The notes under the pieces: model-generated
Databases searched by the model: none
Seen by the model: only the letters and a program-made list of their open reading frames with translations
Told to the model about the DNA's origin: nothing
Shown: piece after piece, positions 18,074 through 28,772 of the stretch
Layout: every line of letters begins with the position of its first letter
Numbering within the stretch: the stretch's first letter is position 1
Translations under genes and position numbers: made by a program
DNA from: Natronospiraceae bacterium
GTDB lineage: Bacteria > Pseudomonadota > Gammaproteobacteria > Natronospirales > Natronospiraceae
NCBI GenBank assembly: GCA_007133205.1
Contig: SLND01000073.1
Coordinates: forward strand, 1-39,026
Direction: 5' to 3'
Length of the DNA stretch: 39,026 bases

Positions 18074-19640
18074 AATGGCGGAAATGCCGCATTCCGGTGA
18101 AGGCCATGGTCATGCCATGTTCATCGGCGGCTTCAATCACTTCCTGATCCCGGCGCGATCCTCCCGGCTGAATGACCGCCCTGACACCCTTTTCCGCCGC
18201 GGCATCAATGCCATCGCGAAAGGGGAAGAAGGCATCCGAGGCCATCACCGCGTTTTCCAGGGAGAGTTCGGCCTGTTCAGCCTTGATCGCGGCGATGCGG
18301 GCGCTGTCCACCCGCGACATCTGGCCGGCACCGATCCCGAGTGTCTGCCCGTTCGCGGCGTAGACGATGGCATTGGATTTCACGAATCGCGCGACACGCC
18401 AGGCAAACATCAGGTCACGCAGTTCCCGGGCTTCCGGTTTGCGGCGGGTGGGGAATTCCAGTTCCGCTTCTTCAACGATCCGGATGTCACGGTCCTGGAC
18501 CAGCAGGCCGCCGGTCACGCGACGATAGTCCATCTGTGCGTGGGCCGCCTGGGGCCATGTACCGGTGGCGAGCAGGCGGAGGTTCTTGCGTTCGCCCGCT
18601 GCGGCCAGGGCCGCGTCGCTGAAGGACGGGGCGATCAGCACCTCGACGAACTGGCGGTCGATGATGCTGCGGGTGGCGACATCGTCGAGGTGGCTGTTGA
18701 AGGCGATGATGCCACCGAAGGCCGAACCCGGATCAGTGGCGAAGGCGCGGTCATAGGCTTCGAGGTTGTTTTCGCCGGTGGCCACGCCACAGGGATTGCC
18801 ATGCTTGACGATGACGCAGGCCGGTTCTTCAGCAAAGGTCTTGACGCATTCGATGGCGGCATCGGCGTCGGCCACATTGTTGTAGGAAAGGGGTTTGCCC
18901 TGATGTTGCACCGCCGTGGCAATGGTGCCGGCGGGCGCCTGCAGGTCGGCATAGAAGGCGGCCTGCTGATGCGGGTTTTCCCCGTAGCGCATGTCGCTGA
19001 GCTTGCGGAAGGCGGTAGTGAGTTTCTGCGGGAATGCCGGTTCCTGTTCGCCTTCGCTGAGCCGGGTCAGCGCGGCGGAAACGGCGGTGTCATAACGGGC
19101 GGTATGGGCAAAGGCCTGGATGGCCAGGCGCTGACGGGTGTCGTCTCCCACCGTGCCCCGATTCTGTTCCAGGTCGCGCACCACCGCCGGATAATCTCCG
19201 GCATCGACCACCACCGTCACCCGCTCGTGGTTCTTGGCCGCGGCGCGGATCATGGCCGGCCCGCCGATATCGATGTTCTCGATGGCCTCGTCCAGTCGGC
19301 AATCGGGTTGGGCCACGGTACGTTCGAAGGGATAGAGGTTGACCACGAGCATGTCGATCGCGGGAATGCCGTGTTCGGACATGACGTCCTCATCCTCGCC
19401 CCGGCGACCCAGCAGTCCACCATGGATTTTCGGGTGCAGGGTCTTGACCCGACCTTCCATGATTTCCGGGAATCCGGTGATGTCCGATACCTCGGTGACT
19501 TCGATGCCCGCGTCCCGGAGGGTGGCCGCCGTGCCTCCGGTGGAGATGATCTCGAAATTGAAGCTCTTGAGATCGCGGGCGAAATCCACGATCCCGGTCT
19601 TGTCGGAAACACTGATCAGTGCACGACGAATGGCTTGCAT
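18072..19640 (-). CDS. purH: Bifunctional AICAR formyltransferase/IMP cyclohydrolase
   Basis: 522 aa; [46 protein letters not shown]. Confidence 0.98.
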   Translation of the reverse strand: MQAIRRALISVSDKTGIVDFARDLKSFNFEIISTGGTAATLRDAGIEVTEVSDITGFPEIMEGRVKTLHPKIHGGLLGRRGEDEDVMSEHGIPAIDMLVVNLYPFERTVAQPDCRLDEAIENIDIGGPAMIRAAAKNHERVTVVVDAGDYPAVVRDLEQNRGTVGDDTRQRLAIQAFAHTARYDTAVSAALTRLSEGEQEPAFPQKLTTAFRKLSDMRYGENPHQQAAFYADLQAPAGTIATAVQHQGKPLSYNNVADADAAIECVKTFAEEPACVIVKHGNPCGVATGENNLEAYDRAFATDPGSAFGGIIAFNSHLDDVATRSIIDRQFVEVLIAPSFSDAALAAAGERKNLRLLATGTWPQAAHAQMDYRRVTGGLLVQDRDIRIVEEAELEFPTRRKPEARELRDLMFAWRVARFVKSNAIVYAANGQTLGIGAGQMSRVDSARIAAIKAEQAELSLENAVMASDAFFPFRDGIDAAAEKGVRAVIQPGGSRRDQEVIEAADEHGMTMAFTGMRHFRH

Positions 19641-19704
19641 GATGTCCCTCTTGTGGCACGCCTCAGGGTGATTCAGGCAAGGGCTTGCTCGTATTCGACA
19701 GGTC

Positions 19705-19731
19705 GGGCAGTTCCCATCCCCCCAACTGCCC
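19705..19731. other. Hairpin between fis and purH without U-tract
   Basis: gggcagtt-11 nt-aactgccc, 8-bp perfect arms, 2 nt from the fis stop codon. Confidence 0.55.
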
Positions 19732-19733
19732 TG

Positions 19734-20153
19734 CTAGGCAAGATCGTGAATGCGCAGTTTCTTGCGCAGCGTACTTCGGTTGATGCCGAGCACCTCGGCG
19801 GCGCGTGACTGGTTGCCCCGGGTATAGTCCATCACCTTGCGCAGCAGTGGCTTCTCCACTTCCTGCATGACCAGATCGTAAAGATGGGCGGGTGGAGTGC
19901 CTTCCAGGTCGTCAAAATAACGGTCCAGCGTTTCGGCGACCACCACACACAGGGGGGCGGTCCGATTGCCGGTGTCGCCGCCCGTCCCGTTGCCATGCGG
20001 CGCATCTCCGGAATTATCCCCGGAAGTGTCGGAGAATCTCGCCGAGGCAGGGTCCGTCGAACTGCCATGTTCCCGGCGTGACATGCCGGATGAGATGACT
20101 GCCGGAGACTGCTCCCCCTTGCGCTGCTTCAGTTCCCTTGATTGCTGCGTCAT
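19734..20153 (-). CDS. fis: Fis family DNA-binding protein with extended N-terminus
   Basis: C-terminus LYDLVMQEVEKPLLRKVMDYTRGNQSRAAEVLGINRSTLRKKL matches Fis; start MTQQSRELKQ at 20153 overlaps the dusB stop (ATGA), giving about 139 aa. Confidence 0.9.
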   Translation of the reverse strand: MTQQSRELKQRKGEQSPAVISSGMSRREHGSSTDPASARFSDTSGDNSGDAPHGNGTGGDTGNRTAPLCVVVAETLDRYFDDLEGTPPAHLYDLVMQEVEKPLLRKVMDYTRGNQSRAAEVLGINRSTLRKKLRIHDLA

Positions 20154-21136
20154 GCCGCCATTTCCTCCTTCCATTCGCTTGCCTGCAACCATTCGCGGAC
20201 CAGTCCCAGTTGCTCCCTGGCCGACTGCACTCTCATGATCCGACGGCGAAAGTCGGTACTGTCGACACGCGTGGCCGCATACCAGCCCAGGTGCTTGCGT
20301 GCCACGCGCACTCCCGTGAATTCACCATAGAAATCGTAGAGATTCTCCAGGTGTTCACTCATTATCTCCATCAGCTCACAGTTATCCGGCTCGGGGAGGC
20401 GTTGTCCCGACTCGAGCCAGGCGGTGATCTCCCGGAAGATCCACGGCCGGCCCTGGGCAGCACGGCCAATGAGCAGACCGTCGGCGCCGGTTTCCTGCAG
20501 TACCCGCGCCGCCTTTTCCGGGGAGTCCACATCGCCGTTGGCCAGGACCGGAATCGAGACCGCCTGCTTGACCTCACGGATAGTCCGGTACTCGGCCTCC
20601 CCCCGGTACATGTCCTTGCGTGTACGGCCGTGGACTGCCAGGGCCGCGATGCCGGCCGATTCCGCCATGCGGGCAATGCGCAGGGCATTGCGATTCTCCG
20701 GATCCGGTCCGGTGCGGATCTTGGCGGTCACCGGTACCTCCACCGCGGCCACCACCGCATCGAAGATTCTTCCCACCAGGGCTTCATCACTCAAAAGGGC
20801 CGAACCCGCCAGGCGCTTGCAGACCTTCTTGGCCGGGCAGCCCAGGTTGATGTCGATGATGCGGGCCCCCCGGTCCACGTTCGCGCGCGCTGCGTCCGCA
20901 AGCATTTCCGGGTCGGGTCCCGCGATCTGCACGATCACCGGGCCCGGTTCTCCACGATGATCCAGTCGCCGGCGCGTCTTGTCGGTGTGCCAGAGCCGTT
21001 GATCCGCGGTGACCATTTCCGACGGAGCAAAGCCCGCGCCCAGGCGCTTGCACAGTTGCCTGAACGGGCGATCGGTAACCCCCGCCATGGGGGCGAGTCC
21101 TACGGGATTGGGCAATACAATCTCACCGATGCGCAT
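20150..21136 (-). CDS. dusB: tRNA-dihydrouridine synthase B
   Basis: 328 aa; NPVGLAPMAGVTDRPFR, DINLGCPAKKVCKRLAGSALL, HGRTRKDMYRG; dusB-fis synteny. Confidence 0.96.
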   Translation of the reverse strand: MRIGEIVLPNPVGLAPMAGVTDRPFRQLCKRLGAGFAPSEMVTADQRLWHTDKTRRRLDHRGEPGPVIVQIAGPDPEMLADAARANVDRGARIIDINLGCPAKKVCKRLAGSALLSDEALVGRIFDAVVAAVEVPVTAKIRTGPDPENRNALRIARMAESAGIAALAVHGRTRKDMYRGEAEYRTIREVKQAVSIPVLANGDVDSPEKAARVLQETGADGLLIGRAAQGRPWIFREITAWLESGQRLPEPDNCELMEIMSEHLENLYDFYGEFTGVRVARKHLGWYAATRVDSTDFRRRIMRVQSAREQLGLVREWLQASEWKEEMAA

Positions 21137-21298
21137 CGTCCGGTCGTCCTCGCCAAGCCTTGCGGGGGACCGGAAATGATAGACCCAAAAGTCTTGCCAA
21201 GAAAGCTTGACAGTGCGATCAGTTGATAGCGGACAAAAGAAGCAATCGGAACTTGCTGAGTCGCAAGGCAGTTCCGTTTTTCGACGCTGGGAAAAGAA

Positions 21299-22249
21299 TT
21301 ATCCGCGAGGCCCGCGCAGGCAATGATAAGCGCCCGCTTCGCGCCAGCAGGGTTCGATATGAAAGCCGACTGCCTCGCGTTCGGCATCTGCCAGGTCCAG
21401 TCCAAGCGCAAGCCGCTGTCCCGGTTCGAAGCGTTCCGGCATCTCGCGCCCCGTGACCCAGATTTCCGGGTCAAGAAAGCCACTGCCGACCGAGCCACCC
21501 CAGCGGTTTTCCAGGCGCAGAAAGATCGCGGGTACCGGCTGTTCATGATCGGCCGTGTTCTCCAGCACCGCGGTCACCCGCAGTTCACCCGGACGGGTCG
21601 GGTCTTCACTCACGCTGGAACTGACAATCTCGATCGCACCGAGGTCCCGCGGCTCGGGCATCGGATGTCCGATGCCGGCATAGAAATTCTCCACCAGCGA
21701 CCCGATTGCCGGGTTGTCCCGCCAGTGCTCCCGGTCGAAGTGCAGGGTCTGGGCGGCCAGCGTCAAAAGCATGAGCAGGCAGCCGGCCAGCCACAGTCCC
21801 TGTCGTGACTTTTCCGGGGTGTCCTTCGGAGGATCGAACCAGACCGGTGCGGTTGTTTCGGATTCCACTTCCGCCGCTTCCGCTTTCCGGCTTGCGCCCG
21901 GTTCATCCGCTGTGGATTCACTCGACTTCGCTTCGGGGACACTTTGATCACGATCTTCGTCGTGAGGCGCGGGTGTGGCCCCGGAGGCACCTTCGTCAGA
22001 TTCTGGCGCGCTGGCAGCGTGTCCATCGTCCGCGAACAGGTCCGGTGTGGTCTGGCTGGGGATCTCCGATTCCGGGGGAGTGTCCTCGTCGGTTTCCTGG
22101 CGATGTTTCTTGGGGACCCGGGTGTGGAGTCGCTCCAGCGCATCGAAGGTGGTGGTACACAGGGAACAACGGACATACCCGTCGGCGGCGCTGAGTTGCT
22201 CCGAGCGGACACGGAAATAGCTGCCGCATTGTGGACACTGGGTGAACAT
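21299..22249 (-). CDS. Zinc-ribbon (MJ0042-type) and DUF3426 domain protein
   Basis: 316 aa; N-terminal MFTQCPQCGSYFRVRSEQLSAADGYVRCSLCTTTFDA; one TM segment; C-terminal DUF3426-like LRVTAVLENTADHEQPVPAIFLRLEN. Confidence 0.87.
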   Translation of the reverse strand: MFTQCPQCGSYFRVRSEQLSAADGYVRCSLCTTTFDALERLHTRVPKKHRQETDEDTPPESEIPSQTTPDLFADDGHAASAPESDEGASGATPAPHDEDRDQSVPEAKSSESTADEPGASRKAEAAEVESETTAPVWFDPPKDTPEKSRQGLWLAGCLLMLLTLAAQTLHFDREHWRDNPAIGSLVENFYAGIGHPMPEPRDLGAIEIVSSSVSEDPTRPGELRVTAVLENTADHEQPVPAIFLRLENRWGGSVGSGFLDPEIWVTGREMPERFEPGQRLALGLDLADAEREAVGFHIEPCWREAGAYHCLRGPRG

Positions 22250-22344
22250 GCCGCCTACGCCGGTTGGACTGACTCGTCAATTCTACCAGTGGGCCCTGGC
22301 TTTCGCCTTGCTATGCCATGCCTGGGTCGGGCAGCCGAACCGGC

Positions 22345-23238
22345 TCAGGGGCGCCGGGTGCCGGCGAGCAGGACCCAGTCGCCGTCCTGTTGCACCACGC
22401 TGATGGACAGACATTCGGCATAGGCATCGCAGACTTCGTCCGCCTGACGGGCGAGAAGGCCGGCGAGGGCAAGCTGTCCGCCGGGAGCAAGCCGGCGGCC
22501 GAGTGTCGGTGCCAGTTCAATCAGGGGAGCGGCGAGGATATTGGCCACGACCAGATCGAAGCCATCATCTTCCCCGGGCTCGACCGCCTCCGGGGACAGG
22601 GTCCGGATCCGATCCTGCAGTTGATTGACCTGTGCATTCTCGCGTGTGGCACGAAGTGCCTGGGGGTCATTGTCCACCGCGGTGACGCTGCTCGCGTCCA
22701 GTGCGGCCGCTGCCAGCGCGAGGATGCCGGAACCGCAGCCATAGTCGAGTACCCGTGCACCCTCGGTGACATGGGCGCACAGCCATTCCAGGCACATTGC
22801 AGTTGTCGGGTGGCTGCCGGTACCAAAGGCCAGTCCGGGGGGAAGCTGCAGATGGATCGCGTCAGTACCCGAATCGGGACGCCTGTCATCAGGACAGATC
22901 CACAGGCGGTTGCCGAAGCACAGCGGGCGGGCCTGTTCCGCCCAGGCCAGTTCCCAATCCCGGTCGGCAAGGGATTCGAACCGGTATCGCAGCCGGGTTT
23001 CGCTTGGCAGCAGGTTTTCCAGGTCCCGCGCGAGACGGGTCGTGTCAGTGTTCGCGCTGAACAGGCCGGCCACCCGGGTGTGTTGCCAGGTTGGTGTCTC
23101 GCCGACGCCGGGTTCCAGGATCGGTTCATCGGCGGCGTCCTCGAAACTCACCGCTTCGGCCCCGAGCAGGTCCAGGGCCGTTTCCAGGCGTTCCGGGTCA
23201 ACCGCTCCCGGTTCAATGATCAGCCGCAGCCAGGGCAT
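22345..23238 (-). CDS. prmA: Ribosomal protein L11 methyltransferase
   Basis: 297 aa; FGTGSHPTTAMCLEWL, VLDYGCGSGILALAA, DLVVANILAAPL. Confidence 0.96.
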   Translation of the reverse strand: MPWLRLIIEPGAVDPERLETALDLLGAEAVSFEDAADEPILEPGVGETPTWQHTRVAGLFSANTDTTRLARDLENLLPSETRLRYRFESLADRDWELAWAEQARPLCFGNRLWICPDDRRPDSGTDAIHLQLPPGLAFGTGSHPTTAMCLEWLCAHVTEGARVLDYGCGSGILALAAAALDASSVTAVDNDPQALRATRENAQVNQLQDRIRTLSPEAVEPGEDDGFDLVVANILAAPLIELAPTLGRRLAPGGQLALAGLLARQADEVCDAYAECLSISVVQQDGDWVLLAGTRRP

Positions 23239-23257
23239 GTCATGGTCCGGTGCCGGT

Positions 23258-24604
23258 TCACCCCTTCACGCCCAGTTTCTTGTGCAGGTAGTGGATATCG
23301 GTGCCTCCCTCGCGGAAGGCCTCATCGGTGACCAGATCCTGGTGCAGGGCGATATTGGTCCGGATGCCTTCCACCACCACCTCGATCAGTGCCTGACGCA
23401 TGCGGGCCAATGCCGCCCGCCGGTCGGGGCCGTGGGTGATCAGTTTGCCGATCATCGAATCGTAATAGGGTGGCACCGTGTAGCCGTTGTAGACATGCGA
23501 GTCCACACGCACGCCCGGTCCGCCCGGGGCGTGCCAGTTCTGGATGCGGCCGGGAGAGGGCGCAAAGCTGCGGGGGTCTTCCGCATTGATCCGGCATTCC
23601 ACCGCGTGGCCGTCGATCCTGACGTCGGACTGGCGTATGGAAAGCGGTTCCCCGGAAGCGATGCGTAACTGCTCGGCCACGATGTCGATCCCGGTTATCA
23701 GTTCCGTCACCGGATGTTCCACCTGAAGGCGAGTGTTCATCTCGATGAAATAGAAGTTGCCGTCTTCGTAGAGGAATTCGAAGGTGCCGGCGCCCCGATA
23801 ACCGATTTCCTGGCAGGCCTGTACGCAGCGTGCCCCCATGCGTTCCCGCTCTTCCTCGGTAATCCCCGGAGCGGGCGCTTCCTCGATCACCTTCTGGTGA
23901 CGGCGCTGCATGGAACAGTCGCGTTCGCCAAGGTGAATGGCATTGCCCTGTCCGTCGGCGAGTACCTGGAATTCCACATGTCGTGGCCGTTCCAGATACT
24001 TTTCCATGTAGACCATTTCATTGCCGAAGGCGGCACGTGCCTCGTTCTGGGTCGTGGTGATTGCCTCGATCAGGTCCTTTTCCTCGCGTACCACGCGCAT
24101 GCCGCGACCACCGCCGCCACCGGCCGCCTTGATCATGACCGGATAACCGATTTCGGCCGCCAGGCGCTTGTTCTTGCGCTCATCATCATCCAGTGCGCCT
24201 GCCGAACCCGGCACCGTGGGGACACCGGCTTCCTTCATCGCGCGGATGGCCGAGACCTTGTCGCCCATCAGGCGAATGGTTTCCGCCTTGGGACCGATGA
24301 AGGTGAAACCGCTTTTCTCGACCCGGTCGGCAAAATCGGCATTCTCGGAAAGAAAGCCGTAGCCGGGGTGAATGGCCTGGGCATCGGTAACTTCGGCCGC
24401 ACTGATGATCGCCGGCATGTTCAGGTAGCTGTCGGTGGAGGCAGGTGGCCCAATACATACCGATTCATCGGCAAGCAGGGCATGCTTCTGTTCACGGTCG
24501 GCGGAGGAATGCACGCATACCGCTTCGATTTCCAGTTCGCGGCAGGCGCGCAGGATGCGCAGCGCGATCTCGCCGCGGTTGGCTATCAGAATCTTGTCCA
24601 GCAT
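23258..24604 (-). CDS. accC: Acetyl-CoA carboxylase, biotin carboxylase subunit
   Basis: [48 protein letters not shown]. Confidence 0.98.
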   Translation of the reverse strand: MLDKILIANRGEIALRILRACRELEIEAVCVHSSADREQKHALLADESVCIGPPASTDSYLNMPAIISAAEVTDAQAIHPGYGFLSENADFADRVEKSGFTFIGPKAETIRLMGDKVSAIRAMKEAGVPTVPGSAGALDDDERKNKRLAAEIGYPVMIKAAGGGGGRGMRVVREEKDLIEAITTTQNEARAAFGNEMVYMEKYLERPRHVEFQVLADGQGNAIHLGERDCSMQRRHQKVIEEAPAPGITEEERERMGARCVQACQEIGYRGAGTFEFLYEDGNFYFIEMNTRLQVEHPVTELITGIDIVAEQLRIASGEPLSIRQSDVRIDGHAVECRINAEDPRSFAPSPGRIQNWHAPGGPGVRVDSHVYNGYTVPPYYDSMIGKLITHGPDRRAALARMRQALIEVVVEGIRTNIALHQDLVTDEAFREGGTDIHYLHKKLGVKG

Positions 24605-24708
24605 GTCGGGTGCCTGTTCTGTGTTGGCCAGCATCTGCCCGGCGCGGGGGCCGGGAGGTCAGGGAAAAGCCGCGGACCGGTACCCGGTCCGCTGGTTCAA
24701 GCCTGTGA

Positions 24709-25167
24709 TCAGCCGATCACGAAGAGCGGCTGACCGTATTCCACCGGCTCGCCGTTCTCTACCAGGATGGCCTTGATGGTGCCGCTCTTGTCGGCTTCGA
24801 TCTGGTTCATCATCTTCATCGCCTCGATGATGCAGATCGTGTCGCCTTCCTTGACCTGCTGTCCCTCCTCGACAAAGGGTTTCGCCGTCGGCGAGGGGGC
24901 ACGATAGAAGGTGCCCACCATGGGGGATGTCACCTGGTGTCCTTCCGGAATACCGTCCCCACTGTCTTCCGCGGCGGCAGCTTCCTTCTGGCTGTCTGCG
25001 GCCGGTGCCGGCTGGGCGGCGGGCGCCGGTGCGGGGGCGGGCGCCGGCGGTGCGCTGGGGCCGCTCCGGCTGATGCGCACCGATTCCTCGCCCTCGGTGA
25101 TCTCGATTTCGGCGATGCCGGATTCCTCCAGCAGTTCGATCAGGCGTTTTACTTTTCTTATGTCCAT
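24709..25167 (-). CDS. accB: Acetyl-CoA carboxylase biotin carboxyl carrier protein
   Basis: 152 aa; [14 protein letters not shown] biotinylation motif; Ala/Pro-rich linker. Confidence 0.97.
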   Translation of the reverse strand: MDIRKVKRLIELLEESGIAEIEITEGEESVRISRSGPSAPPAPAPAPAPAAQPAPAADSQKEAAAAEDSGDGIPEGHQVTSPMVGTFYRAPSPTAKPFVEEGQQVKEGDTICIIEAMKMMNQIEADKSGTIKAILVENGEPVEYGQPLFVIG

Positions 25168-25179
25168 GTTGCTCCCGAT

Positions 25180-25641
25180 TCAGTTGGCTTTCCGGGTCTG
25201 CAAGAGTGCGTGGGCCGCATCCAGTGCCAGGGCATAGACCTTGTGGCCCAGCCCGCTGATGGTGCCCAGGGCGATATCGGAAAAATAGGAATGGCGGCGG
25301 AACGTTTCCCGTGCATGCGGGTTGCTGAGGTGTACCTCTATCATGGGCAGTTGCGAAGCCAGCACCGCGTCACGCAAGGCCACACTGGTATGGGTGAAGC
25401 TCGCCGGATTGAAGATCAGGAACGCCGTACCGTCGTCGGCGGCGGCATGCAGGCGTTCGATCAGGGCGTGCTCGGCATTGCTCTGGAAATGTTCGATCTG
25501 GTGTCCCAGGGCCTCGCCGCGTGACTCCAGATCCGCCACCACTTCCTCCAGGCTGCGCTGACCGTAGATGGTCGGCTCCCGGGTACCCAGGCGGTTCAGA
25601 TTGGGCCCATTGAGTACCAGAATCCGTGCCACGGACAGCAA
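25180..25641 (-). CDS. aroQ: Type II 3-dehydroquinate dehydratase
   Basis: 153 aa; [52 protein letters not shown] start at 25641 or GTG at 25632. Confidence 0.96.
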   Translation of the reverse strand: MLSVARILVLNGPNLNRLGTREPTIYGQRSLEEVVADLESRGEALGHQIEHFQSNAEHALIERLHAAADDGTAFLIFNPASFTHTSVALRDAVLASQLPMIEVHLSNPHARETFRRHSYFSDIALGTISGLGHKVYALALDAAHALLQTRKAN

Positions 25642-25854
25642 TTCCCCGTCTTGGGGCTGATCGAATCGTTTGGCGGAACTTCCCGCCTGATCCGGTCACG
25701 ATCAGCGCAGAATGGATACAGTGGGGCAATTGTGGATGACGAAAATCGGCTTGTCCACGCCTGAGGCGCAAAAAAACGTGGATTCAGGACATTTCGTCGC
25801 CGATGGCAGCCGTTTCGCGTTGGATTCCAGTCATGGCACGGCCCCGGGCATGCT

Positions 25855-26442
25855 TCACCCGCTGTTTTCCGACAGCGCGGGGGCCAGAAGCGGATCGACT
25901 TCGTCCGGTTCGATCAATCCGAGATGGAAGTTGACCACACGGCCGTCGCGATCGACCACGAAGGTGTGTGGCAGACCCAGGGCGCCACTGCCGAAGGCTT
26001 CGAGGACTTCCAGAGTCTCGTTCTCGCCCACCAGCAGGGGGTAATTGATGCCGAACTCCTCGGCAAAGGCCTTGACCTGTTCCGGCTGGTCGAGGGCAAT
26101 GCCGAGCACGGTCAGCCCCTGATCCTCGAACTCATCCTGGACATCGATCAGCAGCGGGACTTCCTCCCGACAGGGGGCGCACCAGGTGCCCCAGAAATTG
26201 ATCACCAGGATGTCGCCTTCCCACTCGGAGATATCGCGGGTTTCTCCCTCCGGATCCGGCATGCTGAATTCGGGCAGGGTCTCGGTGAGGCGATCCTCGA
26301 TGCCTCCGCCGGCTGTTGCCTGATCCGCTTCGGGAGCCGCCTCGCGGGGCTCATCACCCGACATCCATTGATAGACGCCGTATCCCAGTGCGCCGGCACC
26401 GAGCATCAGGGCGATCAGCAAGGGCAAGACGTGATTTTTCAT
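25855..26442 (-). CDS. TlpA/ResA-like thioredoxin-fold protein
   Basis: 195 aa; N-terminal membrane anchor; ILVINFWGTWCAPCREEVPLL; GLPHTFVVDRDGRV. Confidence 0.92.
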   Translation of the reverse strand: MKNHVLPLLIALMLGAGALGYGVYQWMSGDEPREAAPEADQATAGGGIEDRLTETLPEFSMPDPEGETRDISEWEGDILVINFWGTWCAPCREEVPLLIDVQDEFEDQGLTVLGIALDQPEQVKAFAEEFGINYPLLVGENETLEVLEAFGSGALGLPHTFVVDRDGRVVNFHLGLIEPDEVDPLLAPALSENSG

Positions 26443-26471
26443 GGTTTTCTCCGTCTGGTCTGGCGACCGGC

Positions 26472-28328
26472 TCAGCGCCCGTCCCCGGCAGCGCGGGCAC
26501 GGACCCGCTCCAGGTGGCGGGTGAATTCCTCGGGGCCGACTTCACCCACCAGGCGTTTCTCACGCAGCTCCTCGTGCTCCCCGGCGGGAAAGAACAGAAT
26601 CGCCGGCGGGCCGAAAAGCTGGTATCGCTCCAGCAGCTCGCGGTGGGTATCGGTGTAATCGGTCACGTCGGCCTTCAATACCTCGAAACCTTCCAGCGTG
26701 GCCAGGACTTCGGCATCGGTAAAGGTATTGCGTTCCATCGCGCGGCACTCGACACACCAGTCGGCGTAGAATTCCAGCATCACCGGACGTTCCGCACCCT
26801 CGATCGCGGCATCCACCGCCTCGATGTCGGCGGCGGGCCGGAAATCGGGCAGCTCGGTGGTGGTGCCCTCGGTCAGGGATACCCCCTGCAGGGGGCGGAG
26901 GGGGTTGTTGCCGCCGGCAGCGCCACCAATCAGCACCAGCACGCCCCAGGCCAGGGCGAGAATGCCCACGCCCTTCCACAGCTTTCGCCACCCGGAACCG
27001 GATTCCCCGATCGGCTCCAGGGCGCCGAGATAGATTCCGGAGATCACCAGGAGCGCGGCCCACAGGCTCATGTAGGCGGTGGGCGGCAGAATGCGTTCGA
27101 GCATCCAGATCGCCACGCCCAGCAACAGCACCCCGAAGGCGGCCTTGATTGCGTCCATCCACGGTCCGGCTCTGGGAACCAGGCGGCCCGCCGAGGTGCC
27201 CACGATCATGAGCAGTACGCCCATGCCCAGGGACATGGCGAACAGGGCCATGCCGCCGCGCAGGGCATCCCCGGTCTGACCGATGACCAGCAACGCCCCG
27301 GCCAGGGGGGCGGCAATGCAGGGGCCGACCACCAGGGCGGAGAGGAAACCCATGACCCCGACCCCGGTGTAGGTGCCTGCCTGCTGGCGGTTGGAGATGC
27401 GGTGCATGGCTTCCTGGAAGCGCTGGGGTACCTGCAACTGGTAGAAGCCGAACATGGCCAGCGAGAGCAGGACGAATATGGCCGCAAAACTGGTGAGTAC
27501 CGCCGGGTGCTGCAGGGTGGCCTGCAGGTTGTGCCCGGCAAGGCCGGCGAGTACCCCGGCCGCGGTATAGGTAGCTGCCATCGCCAGGACATAGGTCAGG
27601 GACAGGCCGAAGGCACGGCGTGTGGTGATGTCCGGACCCTGGCCGATGATCAGGCTCGAGAGGATCGGCACCATGGGCAGGACACAGGGGGTCAGGCTCA
27701 GCAGCAGGCCGAGTCCGAAGAAGGCTGCCACGACCAGTGCGGGATGGGCGTCGGCCACCAGGCTCGCCATCCGGTCCTGCTCCGAGGCCGCCGCCGGCGA
27801 TTCCTGCGCGGTGTCCGTTTCCGCCGTTGTTCCGGGGCCGACTTCATCGCCGGCCAGGGTCACTGTCACATCACGATCCAGGGGCGGATAGCAGAGCCCG
27901 GCCTCGGCACAGCCCTGGAAACGGACCCGCAGGTCCACTTCCTCACCGGCGCTGGCGCCGGTAATGGGGAGGTCGATGACCAGGCGGTTGAAATGGACCG
28001 GGGAGACGCCGAAGAACTCATCCTCGATGATTTCGGCTTCCGGGAATCCGGGTTCCCCCAGTGAAAGCTCATCCGCATTGTCGCCCACGAGCGTGAAATC
28101 AAAGCGTTCCTCGTAGAGGTAGTACTCGTCGGCGATTTCCCACTCGAGCTGGATCCTGTCGTCCGAGGTGGAAAAGGCATTGAGCAGAAAGGCCTCGTCC
28201 GGGTGCTTGAATTCCTCCCCCGAGACGCCGCCCAGGCCCTCCAGCCCCTCCTGGGCGAAGCTCGGGGCAGCAAGGCCGGTGGCAAGCACCAGGGCTGCCA
28301 GCCATGTGATGGGATGGATCCGGGTCAT
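26472..28328 (-). CDS. dsbD: Thiol:disulfide interchange protein DsbD
   Basis: Start MTRIHPITWLAALVL (signal peptide); CAEAGLCYPP, multi-TM core with LTPCVLPMVPIL, C-terminal FYADWCVECRAMERNTF; ATGA overlap with cutA. Confidence 0.96.
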   Translation of the reverse strand: MTRIHPITWLAALVLATGLAAPSFAQEGLEGLGGVSGEEFKHPDEAFLLNAFSTSDDRIQLEWEIADEYYLYEERFDFTLVGDNADELSLGEPGFPEAEIIEDEFFGVSPVHFNRLVIDLPITGASAGEEVDLRVRFQGCAEAGLCYPPLDRDVTVTLAGDEVGPGTTAETDTAQESPAAASEQDRMASLVADAHPALVVAAFFGLGLLLSLTPCVLPMVPILSSLIIGQGPDITTRRAFGLSLTYVLAMAATYTAAGVLAGLAGHNLQATLQHPAVLTSFAAIFVLLSLAMFGFYQLQVPQRFQEAMHRISNRQQAGTYTGVGVMGFLSALVVGPCIAAPLAGALLVIGQTGDALRGGMALFAMSLGMGVLLMIVGTSAGRLVPRAGPWMDAIKAAFGVLLLGVAIWMLERILPPTAYMSLWAALLVISGIYLGALEPIGESGSGWRKLWKGVGILALAWGVLVLIGGAAGGNNPLRPLQGVSLTEGTTTELPDFRPAADIEAVDAAIEGAERPVMLEFYADWCVECRAMERNTFTDAEVLATLEGFEVLKADVTDYTDTHRELLERYQLFGPPAILFFPAGEHEELREKRLVGEVGPEEFTRHLERVRARAAGDGR

Positions 28329-28648
28329 TGTTGCCGGGTTTCCTCGCTTACCCATTGGAGGTAGGCGGGCAGTCCCGCCGTGATCGGCAGAGCGACCACC
28401 TCGGGCACATCGTAGGGGTGCAGCTCGGGAATCCGCTGGTTCAGGCGCTCGACGCGATCTGCCGCGGTCTTGATCACCAGCAGGACTTCGGTCTCGGTCT
28501 CGACCGTGCCCTTCCATTCAAACACCGAAGTCACTTCGGGAAGGATGTTGACGCAGGCGGCCAGGTTCTCGTGCACCAGGGCCGAGGCGATGTCCCGGGC
28601 CACCCCGTCATTGGGGCAGGTGCAGAGTACGACGCAGTTTTCGCTCAT
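28325..28648 (-). CDS. cutA: Divalent-cation tolerance protein CutA
   Basis: Start MSENCVVLCTCPN; LAACVNILPEVTSVFEWKGTVETETEVLLVIKT; HPYDVPEVVALPI. Confidence 0.96.
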   Translation of the reverse strand: MSENCVVLCTCPNDGVARDIASALVHENLAACVNILPEVTSVFEWKGTVETETEVLLVIKTAADRVERLNQRIPELHPYDVPEVVALPITAGLPAYLQWVSEETRQQ

Positions 28649-28772
28649 GGGACTCGATCCGGTTGCTGTGGGTGGCGTCAGACCGGCGGCAGGATAACGT
28701 GCCGGGCCTCGGCTTTCCACCGACTCGGGCTTTGCTCCGGCCTGCCTCGCAAGCACTCGGGGAGCCCGGGTT

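Noticed and set aside
17856-19808. 650 aa plus-strand ORF
   Set aside because: Antisense to purD/purH; high-GC shadow ORF with no recognisable domain, while the opposite strand encodes clear Pur enzymes.
26316-28064. 582 aa plus-strand ORF rich in Gln/Gly/His
   Set aside because: Antisense to dsbD and the start of the TlpA-like gene; composition typical of the complementary strand of a real coding region.
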